64,000 nt of DNA from Aurelia coerulea (Eukaryota; Cnidaria; Scyphozoa; Semaeostomeae; Ulmaridae). The DNA lies in the NCBI GenBank assembly GCA_039566865.1, contig CM076943.1:12696001-12760000 (forward strand), read 5' to 3'. This document shows positions 32,789 through 43,760 of the stretch, in pieces (position 1 is the first letter of the stretch; each line of letters starts with the position of its first letter). Below the pieces are notes generated by a model. That model was not told where the DNA came from. It saw only the letters and a list, made by a program, of their open reading frames with translations, and did no database searches. The translations under genes were made by a program, and so were the position numbers.

Positions 32789-32928
32789 TGTAAAGGTTTC
32801 CAGCAAGTAAATATAAACAAACAAGTTTCATTTCATAAGTTCTCCATCTTTCCAGTCTCGTGCTCCAAAACAATAACAACAAGGGCGCATGCCCAACAGA
32901 ACACCCAAACGAGGCTAATAATGTTACA
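32789..32928 (-). repeat. Gypsy 5' LTR
   Basis: 140 bp. On the minus strand it precedes the primer-binding-type site at about 32771-32788 and gag. Confidence 0.9.
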
Positions 32929-33602
32929 GTCGGTGTTTTTCTGAAAATGTCCCTCATCCTATGTATCTTTTCTAAATATATCCATGTTCCTCCTTTTCTA
33001 TTTCAAACATCCCTTGATGAAGCATCATATCGTAATGGTCTCCCAAAACAAATTTGAGTTGGCATATTTTGTTCCCCAACCACGAAAATGAATATAAGAT
33101 GAACATGGCAAGACCTTTTAGGAACTGAAGGGGTTATCAACAGTTTCAAAACATAAAACAAAAGACATCCAAAAGCAGAGGACGATTTACGATTTACGAA
33201 ACACTGTTGAGCCTGGGTACAGAGCTTCCTCCCTGTGTCGGTTTAGCTAAAGTACCTCCACAATTATGTAAAATAAACACGCTTGTGTACGGTGCCTCAA
33301 AGTCATAAGGGCAGACCCTTGGCCTGTGCAAAAGTTTCGTTTGTACCTCTTCTTTGATGCCCAAAATGAGCTGATTTCGCAAACGGTTGAGCGTTTTTTG
33401 AGCAAGAATTTTGTTTTTCGAGCAACAAACTCATTTTTCTTGGTAGGAATTCATTTTTCGCCCAAGGCTGTACTGCAAATATCCCTGCAAAGTAGTGAAA
33501 TCATCCATCCGCAATACTGAAGTTATCCGCCCTTCCTTCCCCAGAGTATTGAAAGTATCCATCGTGTACTGAATACACTCCACAGTACTGCACAGATGTA
33601 AT
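32929..33602. other. Intergenic, no feature recognised
   Basis: AT-rich with no credible exon. A run of short GTACTGAA-type phrases lies near 33500-33600 before the (TAA)n tail of LINE 2. Confidence 0.4.
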
Positions 33603-34200
33603 AATAGTAATAATAATAATAATAATTCATTTATTTACAGTTGGTGAAATATCTAGTTAATACAAACTAATAAAAACCAACTATCTAATTACAAACCCTA
33701 TTTACAAATGTTGCATCGGCATTGTTCTCCCTTCCAATTTTTGATCATTGTTTTAAACTGTTTTGTATTTTGTGCGGATTTTATGTTGTCTGACAAAGTG
33801 TTCCAAAGTATACTACCTCTGAACGATAGGGAACTTTGTCCATATGACGATGTCTTAACTTTTGGCACCTGGAGTAGATTCTTTATTCTTAGGTCATATG
33901 TGATTTCTTTCGTTGCGAAAAACTCTGACAAAATAGAAGGACTAATGAAATTGGTGCATTCGTATATTTCGACCATTAGCTTTTGCAGATTGCTACAATG
34001 GATCGTTATCTCTTCCGACCTTGCCAGTAGTTCTTCAAAGGTAGATGTATAATCGCCATGGAGAACTCTCAAGGCACGCTTATGTAGCCGGTTTATTCTT
34101 TTGTTAGTTGTTTTACCACAAAACATCCATATCAGTGGACAATAGTTAAAGGCTGACTTTATGAAAGTTTTGTATAGTATGTTTGCTTTATCCTTTTATT
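33603..34200 (-). pseudogene. LINE 2: C-terminal fragment of a CR1/L2-type element
   Basis: Minus-strand codons from about 34195 give FNYCPLIWMFCG, RLHKRALRVLHGDY and ...SFRGSILWNTLSDNIK, ending CRCNICK with a stop at 33698. This is the conserved region after the reverse transcriptase in CR1/L2/jockey-type LINEs. The rest is missing through 5' truncation. A (TTA)n tail (33603-33630) marks the 3' end. AT-only repeats (34195-34250) adjoin the truncation. Confidence 0.75.
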
Positions 34201-34264
34201 ATTTTCTTATTATTTTTTATTATTATTTTATTATATTATTTTTATTATATGTGTGGCGGCAGGA

Positions 34265-34470
34265 TGACAGTACGAGTTTGTTTGGTAGCAAATTCTATTT
34301 CTGAAACTGGCAATTGCATAGAATTTGAATTTCAATGGTAAGTAATAAATGATTGACCAGAATCGTACGCAGAATTTTCACTCCGATACAAACCCCTTAC
34401 CAGCATTGTCCTTATTTATGGGTCTATAATATGAGTGATTCTACCAAACGTCTTTTAACCCTGTCTCACC
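34265..34470. repeat. Repeat F, copy 1
   Basis: It shares about 200 bp with 45110-45320 in the same orientation (landmarks CCAGCATT, GGGTCTA.AA, ATGAGTGATT). A partial interspersed repeat of unknown class. Confidence 0.5.
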
Positions 34471-34640
34471 TGGGACTTCTGAAGCGGTCAACACCTGGGG
34501 GGAATTCATTCCACCCCCCTTTTTCTTCACTGTTATAGATAGTATAGTGGACTTTGATGCAAACAATCAAAATCACGTGATTAAATCAAAATATCATCAA
34601 ATACATGTGTAAGCATAATTTGGCATATATTTGAGATTAC

Positions 34641-35248
34641 TACCGGGTGCGCCAAAATAAACTATGCACGTTTGGCAGGCCACAATAAATCGTACACTGG
34701 GCCGATTTTGAAGATTTAAGATTTAATCTTTAGCAGAAAGCCTGAATTGGATTCTAGGACTTTTTTGCAAACTTTTCCGTTTTCAGTTTTTAGAGCTAGA
34801 AGCGAGTTTCTTAAAATGTTCTTTTTCGAAAACATGGAAAACGATCAAAAAACGTCGATCAAATTTTAAAAGATTCAACATGAATGAACAAAGAAAAAAC
34901 GTTTTCAGGGGGATTTGGAGGTTTAGTACGAACTCTCATATAGCAGATTACAATTAATCGATTTCTAAATCGCAAATCACGACAAACAAGTTGTCTCTTT
35001 GTCTATTCATGTCGATTATTTAGAAAACTTGATCGATGTTTTTTGATCATTTTCAGTGTTTTCGAAAACTAAAATTTTAGGAAACTCACTTCTAGCTCTA
35101 AAACCTGAAAAGGAAAAAATTGCAAAAAATCCCAGTATCTAATTTAGGCTTTCTGCTAACGATTAAGTCATAAATCCTCAAAATCGGTCCGGTGCACGAT
35201 TTATTGTGGCCTGCCAAACGTGCATAGTTTATTTTGGCACACCCGGTA
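34641..35248. mobile_element. MITE family C, copy 1
   Basis: A 608-bp palindromic element. TACCGGGTGCGCCAAAATAA at the left pairs with ...TTATTTTGGCACACCCGGTA at the right, and most of the two halves are complementary (AAACTATGCACGTTTGGC..., GAGTTTCTTAAAATG..., AAAACGTCGATC). TA at both edges. The second copy is 45525-46120. Confidence 0.85.
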
Positions 35249-35875
35249 TCTGCAGCAATTAAAAAAAGTATACAGATTTTCTTGTCAACACAATAAAACA
35301 TTGGGTGTCATATTTAGAATCTTGAAATTTTCATCATTCGATACAGTATGGATATAAAGTCAAAGTAGCAGAATCTTGGCATCCTGCTTTGCATATTTTA
35401 GCATTGGCGAATAAAAGTTTGGTTATGACATGAATTTGGTATTGTCTCAAAATATAAGCAGTCCTTATCATTGTGCTGATATTAGGTCAAAAGTTGATGT
35501 TTTAAAGTAATTCACTTTGCTATTAATATATAAATAAAGTCAATATAATCTGCGCTAAAGATAAAAAGCTCACGAATTAGTTTAAATTTATCTAATGATC
35601 GATTTTTTTATCTATCCTCTAAATCCATAGCCTATTTTGCAGGTATGGATTATATGCAGTAAATTATAACAGATGATTCATCACACGTGCAAGCTTGATT
35701 TACTTTTTGATCCGCGGAATGGAAACGCCTGGATTTAAGGATACAGTTACTTTCAAATCTGCTCAAAAAATTCCATTCATTTTCATCAGCAAAAGGTAGC
35801 AACATCAAATTCATGCAGGTTGTCCCAAGAAATTGTGCCCCGTTTTTGGCTGCTGTGGAGGAGCTGTAGCTCTAA
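35249..35875. other. Intergenic, no feature recognised
   Basis: AT-rich; nothing identified. Confidence 0.35.
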
Positions 35876-36142
35876 TCATCTCAGTTTGTACACAGTTGGA
35901 TAGGCTTCAACTTTTAGGGTTGGAGTCTTTTTTAAGTCAATCTGACTGTCTAGTGGTTGCTGATTTATGGCAATGAATATACAAAATGTGTTTGCTTCAA
36001 AAACAGCAACTCTTTTGTTCCCCAGCAAGGACATATTTGGTAAGACCATAACACGAATTGGTTTTGATTGACACCACAATTCAAAGCGATTTTTGATCGC
36101 AGACAAAGGAAATTCTTTCAACCAGTAATTCAAGAAGTTAAG
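35876..36142 (-). CDS. Candidate terminal coding exon, unknown protein
   Basis: From an acceptor-like CTCCTTCGCAG (AG at 36144-36143) an 88-codon frame runs to TGA at 35876 with no ATG at its start, as expected for an internal or last exon. It reads LNFLNYWLKEFPLSAIKNRF at the start, ELWCQSKPIRVMVLPNMSLL in the middle and ends VEAYPTVYKLR. The composition looks protein-like and shows no match to the transposon families here, but I do not recognise it. A MITE (36158 onward) begins 15 bp upstream, so the rest of the gene, if real, is separated by nested repeats. Confidence 0.35.
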   Translation of the reverse strand, partial: LNFLNYWLKEFPLSAIKNRFELWCQSKPIRVMVLPNMSLLGNKRVAVFEANTFCIFIAINQQPLDSQIDLKKTPTLKVEAYPTVYKLR

Positions 36143-36376
36143 CTGCGAAGGAGCGTGGTATGAGTCAATAAAAATGCAAGGCGTTTGAAAAAATGCTGCT
36201 CCCTAAATGCTAAAGCAATGATATTGAAAACTGGCTTGTCTTATTTCCGATAAGTCCAATTAGGTTCAGTCACTTATGCGGCTTTAATCAGCCATTCCTC
36301 AGGGTTGATATGGGGAATTTTCTGCAGAATGCCTCTTTCGAAAGCCAGCAAAAACGAATGAAAACAACAACGAGCG

Positions 36377-36892
36377 TAGCCTGATAACCAGACCCAATTT
36401 CAAAAGAAATAAGTGGTCTGTTAAACACCGCCGTAAAGCTTGTTCAAGCCTCGTTTCAATATTGCTCAGAATCCAAGGTTTTGAAGGAAATTTATGCAAA
36501 TAATTTGCTGATTTTTGTAAACAAACCATTTATCCATGTAGTCCTTTGACAGTTACGATTTAATTACTCTTTGTTCTGCCTTGCATAGAAAGTTAATCTC
36601 TGACCCAAGGGTATGCAATCCTGTCGAGATTAGATTTGCCGAAATTAGATTTCTATGCAAGGCGGAACAACAAGTAATCAAGTCGTATTCAAACTGCAAT
36701 ATTCCTTTTTCAGAAAATTTCCAAAGAACTACATGGATAACTGGTTTGTTTACAAATATCAGTAAATTATTCGCATAAATTTCCATCAAAACCTTGGATT
36801 CTGAACAATATTAAAGCGAGGCTTGAACAAGCTTTTCGGCGGTGTTTAACAGACCACTATTTCTTTTGAAATCGGGTCTGGTTATCAGGCTA
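36377..36892. mobile_element. TAGCCTG-type foldback MITE with 9-bp duplication
   Basis: TAGCCTGATAACCAGACCC at the left pairs with GGGTCTGGTTATCAGGCTA at the right. The arms are about 200 bp and include AACACCGCCG, AGCTTGTTCAAGCCTCG and CTTGCATAGAAA. CAACGAGCG is duplicated (36368-36376 and 36893-36901). It is nested in a family A copy. The opposing ORFs across it are palindrome artefacts. Confidence 0.85.
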
Positions 36893-36955
36893 CAACGAGC
36901 GAAATTTCGCTTTGTTTTCCTTACTAGTAATAAGTGAATAAGTTATTCATACTAA

Positions 36956-37812
36956 GGCCTAGGTTAAACGTCGCTCTTCTCATGCGCCGAACCTAATACA
37001 ATTAGGAGCGACTGCAGAGCGACGGTAGAGCGACACTGAATTATACGTCGCTCCTAATGTGTCGCTCCTAATATAAAGACAATTGAATTTCTGATATCCT
37101 TTGTAGCCTAGCAACAAAATCATTGGTACAGGTCCTTCAGCTTTTGTTCTCAAAGTAACAACGAACAAAAGCATATTGAAAAAACTGACGCAACTAATTT
37201 TGAGAAAGCAAAACACATCATGGCAAGCAAAATAATGTTTAAACTCTGTCATGGACATCATTTTACAGTGTTTTATCGTGTAAAACAAAGAATAATCAAC
37301 AACATCTCAGTCATAAGTTATACTTAGTAGATAGCCGGGGATGTGCCACTTTTGCAATGTCAAACGTCTGCGTTCAGAGTTGAGTTTGTGTCCATCATGC
37401 GGAAATCAAGCTATACTATTATCTGAAAGTTCTGTTTTTGTTTCGCTCGATTGAAGATTAGAAACAATCCCCAATATTCTGTCTCAGTCACAACAGAATC
37501 AAGAACATCAATGCCCTTTTAGTCACTTCCGGCAAATTCCCGTTATTCGAAGATATACGCATGCTCCGCCTCGCTTTAAAACGACAAATTATGAGGAATA
37601 ATTTATGCATTAAGTTCGGCGCATGAGAAGAGCGACGTCTAACTTGAAGTCGCTCCAGAGTCGCATAGTGCGACAGGACCAGTCGCTCCAAGTACATTCT
37701 GCTGCACCTAGTTAAATTTGCCGAACTTAATCAAGTTAAACGTCGCTCTTCTCATGCGCCTAATTCAACTATTAGGTTCGGCGCATGAGAAGAGCAACGT
37801 TTAACCTAGGCC
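36956..37812. mobile_element. Harbinger-like MITE with TAA duplication
   Basis: 857 bp. GGCCTAGGTTAAACGTCGCT at the left is complementary to AGCAACGTTTAACCTAGGCC at the right, and the pairing continues through TTCTCATGCGCCGAACCTAAT. TAA flanks both ends (36953-36955, 37813-37815). AGCGAC / GTCGCT motifs are repeated many times inside, especially 37010-37075 and 37640-37700. The 3-bp TAA duplication and GG start fit PIF/Harbinger. Confidence 0.7.
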
Positions 37813-37914
37813 TAAGGGGAATGCTTTTTCGTTCCCCCAAGGGGTAGCACGTGGTAAAGCGTGCTCAAGTCATTGCTGTAAGGAAACATATTTGGGAAAC
37901 TTGCTCATGATTCC

Positions 37915-38093
37915 TTAAAGGGAATAGACATAGCTATATCGACAAGCTGCTAAAGATAGGCTCAAGAAACGCCCACAAACCCATTGTTTCCTTCGCCACA
38001 CAATAAAACCGCAGGCGTCAAAGTTGTTGAATACAATAGATTATATTTGTAACTTGGTCCGGGCCAGCTTTTAACTATGTCGATTCCCTTTAA
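37915..38093. mobile_element. TTAA-flanked MITE, 179 bp
   Basis: It starts TTAAAGGGAATAGACATAG and ends CTATGTCGATTCCCTTTAA. TTAA at both edges is the target preference of piggyBac- and Kolobok-type transposases. Nested in the family A copy. Confidence 0.6.
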
Positions 38094-39060
38094 TTTTGAG
38101 GCAGTGGTACCCAGGGTAGTGATTTTAGCACGTTTTTAAAGGTTCCTAGAGGGGAGCTTTTTAGAAAATCCCTAGTAAAATGTGATCGGAGTGACCGATT
38201 TGAGCCATAAAAAATCCTAAAAACAATTGAATATGTTAGCTATTGAATCAGATATTGAAAAATTCCATTGCCATTCGAATGTGTTGTGGTGCAGCAGTGG
38301 AACAAGGACCATGACCTCAAATAAACAAAAGAATCGACAGGAGAGAATACCCCAACATTTGGCTCGTCGTGCAAGCGAAAATAAGATCAATTCTGGAAAA
38401 ATTTATATTTTTCAACGCAGTACTAATATCTTTAAGTTTTCCTCGCGGCTTTTTCTAAAAGAACGCAAAAAGCACCTTGCACAGCGGTCGAAACATATCT
38501 GCTCTTTGCTCGCTTACTGCAGGAAATTTCCTTCATATCCACGAGTACTCTGGGTTCATATCCACGAGTACCCTGGGTAATTTTCAATTTCTTTGTAATT
38601 TTGAGGCTCTAGTACCCAGGGTAATCCACGAGAAGGAATGACCAATTAAAGCTAGGTACATTTTTCAATCTAATTGAAAGTATTGGAAATGAAACAAGAC
38701 AGTGTTCAGTATTATTGCTGTGATATTCAGGGAGCAGCATTTTTTCAAATACTCATCATTTCTTTTCTCACCAGGTAGTTTATCCAATCTGAAACCCCGA
38801 ATGATTATTTCGTAACTATTACTGACTCACTAGGTTTTACGGAGCACAGTGAGATTATAGTTAGTACAGAAGGTGCCTCAGATTCTGCAGAAAGGGCTCT
38901 AATTAAATATTCCAACCACCCAAGCATAAGGAAAATTCGCAGCTTTGCTCAACACGACGATTTCTTTAAGGTCCAAAGGTTTCCTTAGAACAGATGCACT
39001 CTGAAATGGGGAGACTTAATCCTAAGAAGGCAACAACCTATAAAACTGTACCTGCAAAAG

Positions 39061-39484
39061 TACACGTTTTTTTATATAAGAAACTTGGATCAGCACTTAG
39101 TACTAAAAGTTTCTTAATTTCGCATGAAAATTTCGGTGTTTTAGTAGTAAAAGTTTCTTAATCAGTTTCTTATTTTTTTGGGCCTAAAATTGCGGTATTG
39201 TTCGAAGTTGAGCCTTCTTCTCGAGAAAGGGCTTCGATTTTGCATTGACATTGTCATCAAGAAGAAGCCATGCACATCAAGGCAAAAATTTACCAATTTT
39301 GCAGTTAAAAGGCAGGAAAAGACGAATATACCTTTGTTAGAGAGACATAGAATAAGAGAGACATACAGAAATAAAGTTTTAGAGTTTCTTAACTGTTCTT
39401 GAGCGTAGTACTAAAGTTTCTTAAATTTTTGGTCATCGTAGTACTAGTTTCTTATAAACCAGTTTCTTATAAAAAAAACGTGTA
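39061..39484. mobile_element. MITE family B, copy 2, inside LINE 3
   Basis: A 424-bp element with ends TACACGTTTTTTTATATAAG and ...CTTATAAAAAAAACGTGTA. It is nearly identical to 7806-8228. Deleting it with one TA gives ...GCAAAAG-TA-TTGAAAAGC, which reads on in the LINE frame. This proves insertion into the LINE with TA duplication. Confidence 0.9.
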
Positions 39485-40378
39485 TTGAAAAGCAACGCTG
39501 ACATTTGCTCCGAATCGTTACAGCTTATTTTCAATGATTGCGTAGAAAATGGTTTGTTTCCGGACTTATTGAAACTAGCAAATGTCACTTCTCTTCATAA
39601 AATGGAAGAGAAAACCAAACTGTTTCTAAGGTTTTTGAAATACTGCTGGACCAACAAATTATTGATTATATGGGGCCTTATTTATCGGCACTTCTTTGCG
39701 GTTTTCGTAAGGGGTATAATGTGCAGCACGCGTTAGTTCGAATGCTTGAAAAATGGAAAGCAAGCTTAGACAATGGAGAAAATATTGGCGCAATCCTGAT
39801 GGACTTATCCAAAGCGTTCGATTGTATTAAACATGACCTCCTTTTAGCAAAACTAGATGCTTACGGTTTCAGCTGTGAAGCACTGTATCTCGTCAACAGC
39901 TTCTTGGAAAATAGGCACCAAAGAGTTAAGATTAATGGGTCTTTTAGTGGCTACAAACAACTCTCCCTTGGAGTTCCACAAGGATCGGTTCTTGGTCCCC
40001 TGTTCTTTAACATATACATAAATGATTTGTTGCTCTCCATAGACGAAACTGATATCTGCAATTACGCAGATGATACAACCATATATGCATGCGGTAAGAA
40101 TTTGATAATGTAATTGCAAGGTTGGAGAATGATTCAAGTACAATTATTCAATGGTTCGCTGATAACTTTATGAAATTGAATACAGATAAATGTCATTTAC
40201 TCATACTTGGTAGAAATTCTAACCAGCAGGTCACAGTTAATGTAGGAGATTCTGTCGTAGCAAATACGGAAGAGGAAAAGCTACTTGGCGTTGTGATCGA
40301 AAAAAAACTCAATTTTGAGACGCATATCAATAAGTTGTGTAAGAAGGCTGGTAGCAAGCTCTTCGCCCTCGCTCGCAT

Positions 40379-41466
40379 ATCTGGTTACATGGACTCTAAC
40401 AAACTAAGAATCTTAATGAGAGCCTTTGTGATTAGCCAGTTTCAATACTGTCCATTAGTATGGATGTTTCACAGTAGGCACATGAATAATAAGATTAATA
40501 GAATACACGAAAGAGCCTCGAGAATCGCATACAAGGATTATGAATCTAGCTTCAACACCCTGCTAGGAAAAGATGACTCGGTTAATATTCATGCAAGGTG
40601 CCTGCAAACGCTTATGATCGAAATGTTTAAAACTAAGGAGAACATCAACCCCCCTTTTATGAGGGAAATTTTCTGCGAGCGTCGTGCGAGCGTGTTAATT
40701 ATAATCTGAGAAACGATAATGAATTTGTGCTACCAAGGGTAAGAATTACAAGTTAGGGATCCGAGACTATCAAATATAGATATGAAATGAAATATGATAA
40801 TGAAGAGGTAAGATATGAAAATAAGAAGAAAGCAGGTTTAGCAATGACAAGAGCACATGTTAATGTCATGGTTGATTGAATTTAAAATGTGACACGATAA
40901 TTCTGAAATTCTTATCTGGTTACATGGACATATCTGGTTACATGGACTCTAACAAACTAAGGATCTTAACGAGAGCCTTTGTAATTAGCCAGTTTCAATA
41001 CTGTCCATTAGTATGGATGTTTCACAGTAGGCACATGAATAATAAGATTAATAGAATACACGAAAGAGCCTCGAGAATCGCATACAAGGATTGTGAATCT
41101 AGCTTCAACACCCTGCTAGGAAAAGATGACTCGGTTAATATTCATGCAAGGAGCCTGCAAACGCTTATGATCGAAATTTTTAAAACTAAGGAGAACATCA
41201 ACCCCCCTTTTATGAGCGAAATTTTCTGCGAGCGTCGTGCGAGCGTGTTAATTATAATCTGAGAAACGATAATGAATTTGTGCTACCAAGGGTAAGAATT
41301 ACAAGTTAGGGATCCGAGACTATCAAATATAGATATGAAATGAAATATGATAATGAAAAGATAAGATATGAAAATAAGAAGAAAGCAGGTTTAGCAATGA
41401 CAAGAGCACATGTTATTGTCATGGTTGATTGAATTTAAAATGTGCCACGATAATCCTGAAATTCTT
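40379..41466 (+). repeat. Tandem duplication of the LINE 3 3' part
   Basis: 40379-40912 and 40932-41466 are about 98% identical (period 553). Both encode GYMDSNKLRIL through ...FCERRASVLIII and share downstream sequence to GATAATCCTGAAATTCTT. A 19-bp partial third start (ATCTGGTTACATGGACA) sits at the junction (40913-40931). Confidence 0.9.
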
Positions 41467-41470
41467 CTGT

Positions 41471-42089
41471 TAGTGGAAACTGTGTTAAAGGATTATAACT
41501 TTCTCATGGAGGTCAGCATTTTAGCGGTGCAACTAATAGACAAAGGTAGACGTTTTCAATGTATTTCTGAAGAGAAAAATCAATTTTCATCTCCACGATG
41601 ATAAAGCAGCTTCTAAAAGATGAAGCAGGTAGCTGACGGGCAAGTGCCAGAAAGGACATACACTTTCTTTGCAAAAAAAACGTAGGTCTTGGGTTGGTCC
41701 AAAGCTGTTTGCATTGGAGGACATTTTTCCAAACGAAAGTTTCTTATCTGGTCTCTCAAAATTTCTCAAGCTCTGATTTTGTAAATTTTACAATTTCATA
41801 TCGAGAACTCAAATTTTGACTTTTGGAACTCAGTATTTTACAGCAAAACATCAAAAAGTTTGGACAGTTTTGTACGGGAAGAAAAAGTTTCTATTCTCAA
41901 ACCGGTAACAGAATGATTTTACAACTGTTGTAGCCCATATACCTTTTAGCTGTTCTATACAAAGGCTGGATCGAGCGAAATTTCTAAACAACATTTTTGT
42001 ACGAAAGTTTCTATTAAGTGGCGTAAGAGCTTCTATCACTAGTGTGCACATTCAAAAATTCTATAAAATGTATTAACATATATGTATAA
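41471..42089. other. Intergenic with degraded family B phrases
   Basis: No gene. GCAAAAAAAACGTAGG and AAAGTTTCTTAT phrases near 41670-41750 and GTACGAAAGTTTCTAT near 42000 suggest worn family B relatives. Confidence 0.4.
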
Positions 42090-42480
42090 GGGACAGTACG
42101 AAGTGTATTTTATAACATGGCCGGTGCAAAACGTAAAAGGGCAACTATTTTTTTTCTAGCTTGCACAGAACTGGGTCAACACTTGTTACAAAGCAAATAA
42201 GAACGGCGTAGTAACTTTTTATCAACTTCAAAGTCGATTTTTTCGTTGACAGAGACTCGTAAGGGCAAGAATTGATTATGCTATGGTCTTTGGCTAATTC
42301 ATCTGTGGTACCATTAATGCAACGTATGTTGCTCATGAATACGGGACAGATACATTTTTTAAGGAAAGGGTGACGGGGCAGTTGGCTTTTTGCAATAATT
42401 TCATACAGGGTGAGCAGACGTTTTTGCAAGAATTTTTTATCTCCACTGGCAATGTAATATAATAAATTTTGCACTGTCCC
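42090..42480. mobile_element. MITE family G, copy 2
   Basis: GGGACAGTACGAAGTGTATTTTATAACATGG at the left is complementary to ...ATGTAATATAATAAATTTTGCACTGTCCC at the right. It shares the interior with 13275-13634 in reverse orientation. No target duplication evident. Confidence 0.65.
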
Positions 42481-42548
42481 CAAGGTCTTACGAGAAAAAA
42501 TAACCCCGTGTCATGCAATGCCTTATGATTCGACATCATTATTATCGT

Positions 42549-43088
42549 TGTAACAAAGCATAGGTTCCAAATCTTTAAAAAGGCTGGTGTAAAATTGAGT
42601 GACCTATTTCTTTGAACTGAATGACTTCAAAGAAACTTTACCTAATTCTCTATAATTCTACCGTTGGAATTTTCTGAAATCTACAATATTTTCAGAATTA
42701 GAGCATTTTTCTTCTTTTGCAAGAATTCAAGAAAAATTTTCAAAAAAATTAAAATCATCGTAATTTCTAAACTGTTTGACGCAACATGAAATAATTTCGA
42801 AGAAAACCATAATTTATGAATGCCTACAATATGGTATCAAGCAAAAGTCTGTCACTCATCTGGTTTATGATTTAGAAATTTGATGACGTCACATCCTCAA
42901 ATGAGTTGAAATGTAAGATACGCTGTAATTTCCAAAAACATTCCAAATTTCTGAAAAGTCCAACGGTAGAATTATAGATAAGTATCTAAAGTTTCTTTCA
43001 AGCCATTTAATCAGGAGAAATAGGTCATTGAATTTTACACCCATCTTTTTACGCCGAGATAAAGATTTGGAACTTATGCTTTGTGACA
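42549..43088. mobile_element. 540-bp palindromic MITE
   Basis: The GTAACAAAGCATAGGTTCCAAATCTTT arm at the left pairs with AAAGATTTGGAACTTATGCTTTGTGAC at the right. Further paired blocks are TAGAATTATAGA/TCTATAATTCTA with CCAACGG/CCGTTGG. Non-coding. Confidence 0.65.
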
Positions 43089-43760
43089 ATTATTATTTCC
43101 AGTGAACATCAATGCAAGGAGATTGATATCGTGACTCCAAATGATACTTATGAGAGATGATATTCAATTCAAGTTCACAAACTTTAGCCAGGGCCTCAAA
43201 CTCGTAACATAAATGACAAATACAAGGACTGCTCGTTGAAAAATAATCATGATAAACTTAAGAGCACGCCTTGTGATTTCACTGAGAATTAAAAGAGCTA
43301 CCAACGAATTAAGAAAAACGCAGTTTTGTTGTATGTATGAAATTGTGGGCGAATCATCTTCGATAATTCTCAACTGCTTGCACAATTAGTAGCAGATGAA
43401 ATATCACTTTTTGGTGCCAGAATCTCTTACGTGCGTCTTTCGCAGATTGAAGAGCTTATCTTTAATGTCTACCTCATTAAGCATATTTAGGATCCGTAAG
43501 TGCTTTACAGTCTGTGATTCTTTCAAGCTAGTTCTTATTGCATACCAATATTATATCGTATCACGAAAATATTCGAGCAGGTGTTACAACCTTTAAATCG
43601 ACCCCCCTGGACTGTATTTAAAGCATATGCCGTATAACTTTTAAAGAATCAAATGGACAACACAGTCAGCATATGTCTACGATAGAAGAAGCAAGAAAAG
43701 CCAAGCTGATATTTTGATATTGGATAGAGGGATACAGATCTTCAAAAGATAGATTGTAAG
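43089..43760. other. Intergenic, no feature recognised
   Basis: No domain-bearing ORF or repeat end identified. Confidence 0.35.

Larger units (their letters stand above)
28232..32928 (-). mobile_element. Gypsy-type LTR retrotransposon (about 4.7 kb)
   Basis: Two 140-bp LTRs (28232-28371 and 32789-32928) enclose gag and pol on the minus strand. On that strand the 5' LTR starts TGTAACATTATTAG and ends CTTTACA, followed by a primer-binding-type TGGTGTCAGGTG. A purine tract (GGAGGAAAGG, 28372-28381) precedes the 3' LTR. The flanks are TTCGG and GTCGG, a possible 5-bp target duplication with one mismatch. Pol order is protease, reverse transcriptase, RNase H, integrase, the gypsy order. Several lesions interrupt the frames although the LTRs differ at a single base. 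Confidence 0.9.
36158..38777 (+). mobile_element. MITE family A, diverged copy carrying nested insertions
   Basis: It begins GGTATGAGTCAATAAAAA with the subfamily phrase GTTTGAAAAAATGCTGCTCC and ends ...TCTTTTCTCACCAGGTA at 38777. Family A landmarks resume between the inserts (CAAGTCATTGCTGTAAGG near 37866, GATTTTAGCACGTTTT near 38119). At least three other elements are nested in it. The segment 38240-38640 is additional unclassified sequence with repeated GTACCCAGGGTA phrases. Confidence 0.6.
38778..41470 (+). pseudogene. LINE 3: CR1/L2-type reverse transcriptase, disrupted
   Basis: Plus-strand codons start near 38815 (SLGFTEHSEIIV; EGASDSAERALIKYSN). After a nonsense or shift near 38985 comes NPKKATTYKTVPAKV up to 39060, which continues after a nested MITE with LKSNADICSESLQLIFND. 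A shift near 39600-39690 leads to the palm: MDLSKAFDCIKHDLL, GVPQGSVLGPLFFNIYIND and NYADDTTIYA. TAA near 40111 and another frame give LNTDKCHLLILG to the thumb region QFQYCPLVWMFHSRHMNNKI. The 3' part (from 40379) is duplicated in tandem. At least four lesions make it dead. 5'-truncated against the MITE that ends at 38777. Confidence 0.85.

Noticed and set aside
36299..36789. Matching ORFs on opposite strands
   Set aside because: They lie in the arms of the 36377-36892 palindrome, so the same peptide appears on both strands.
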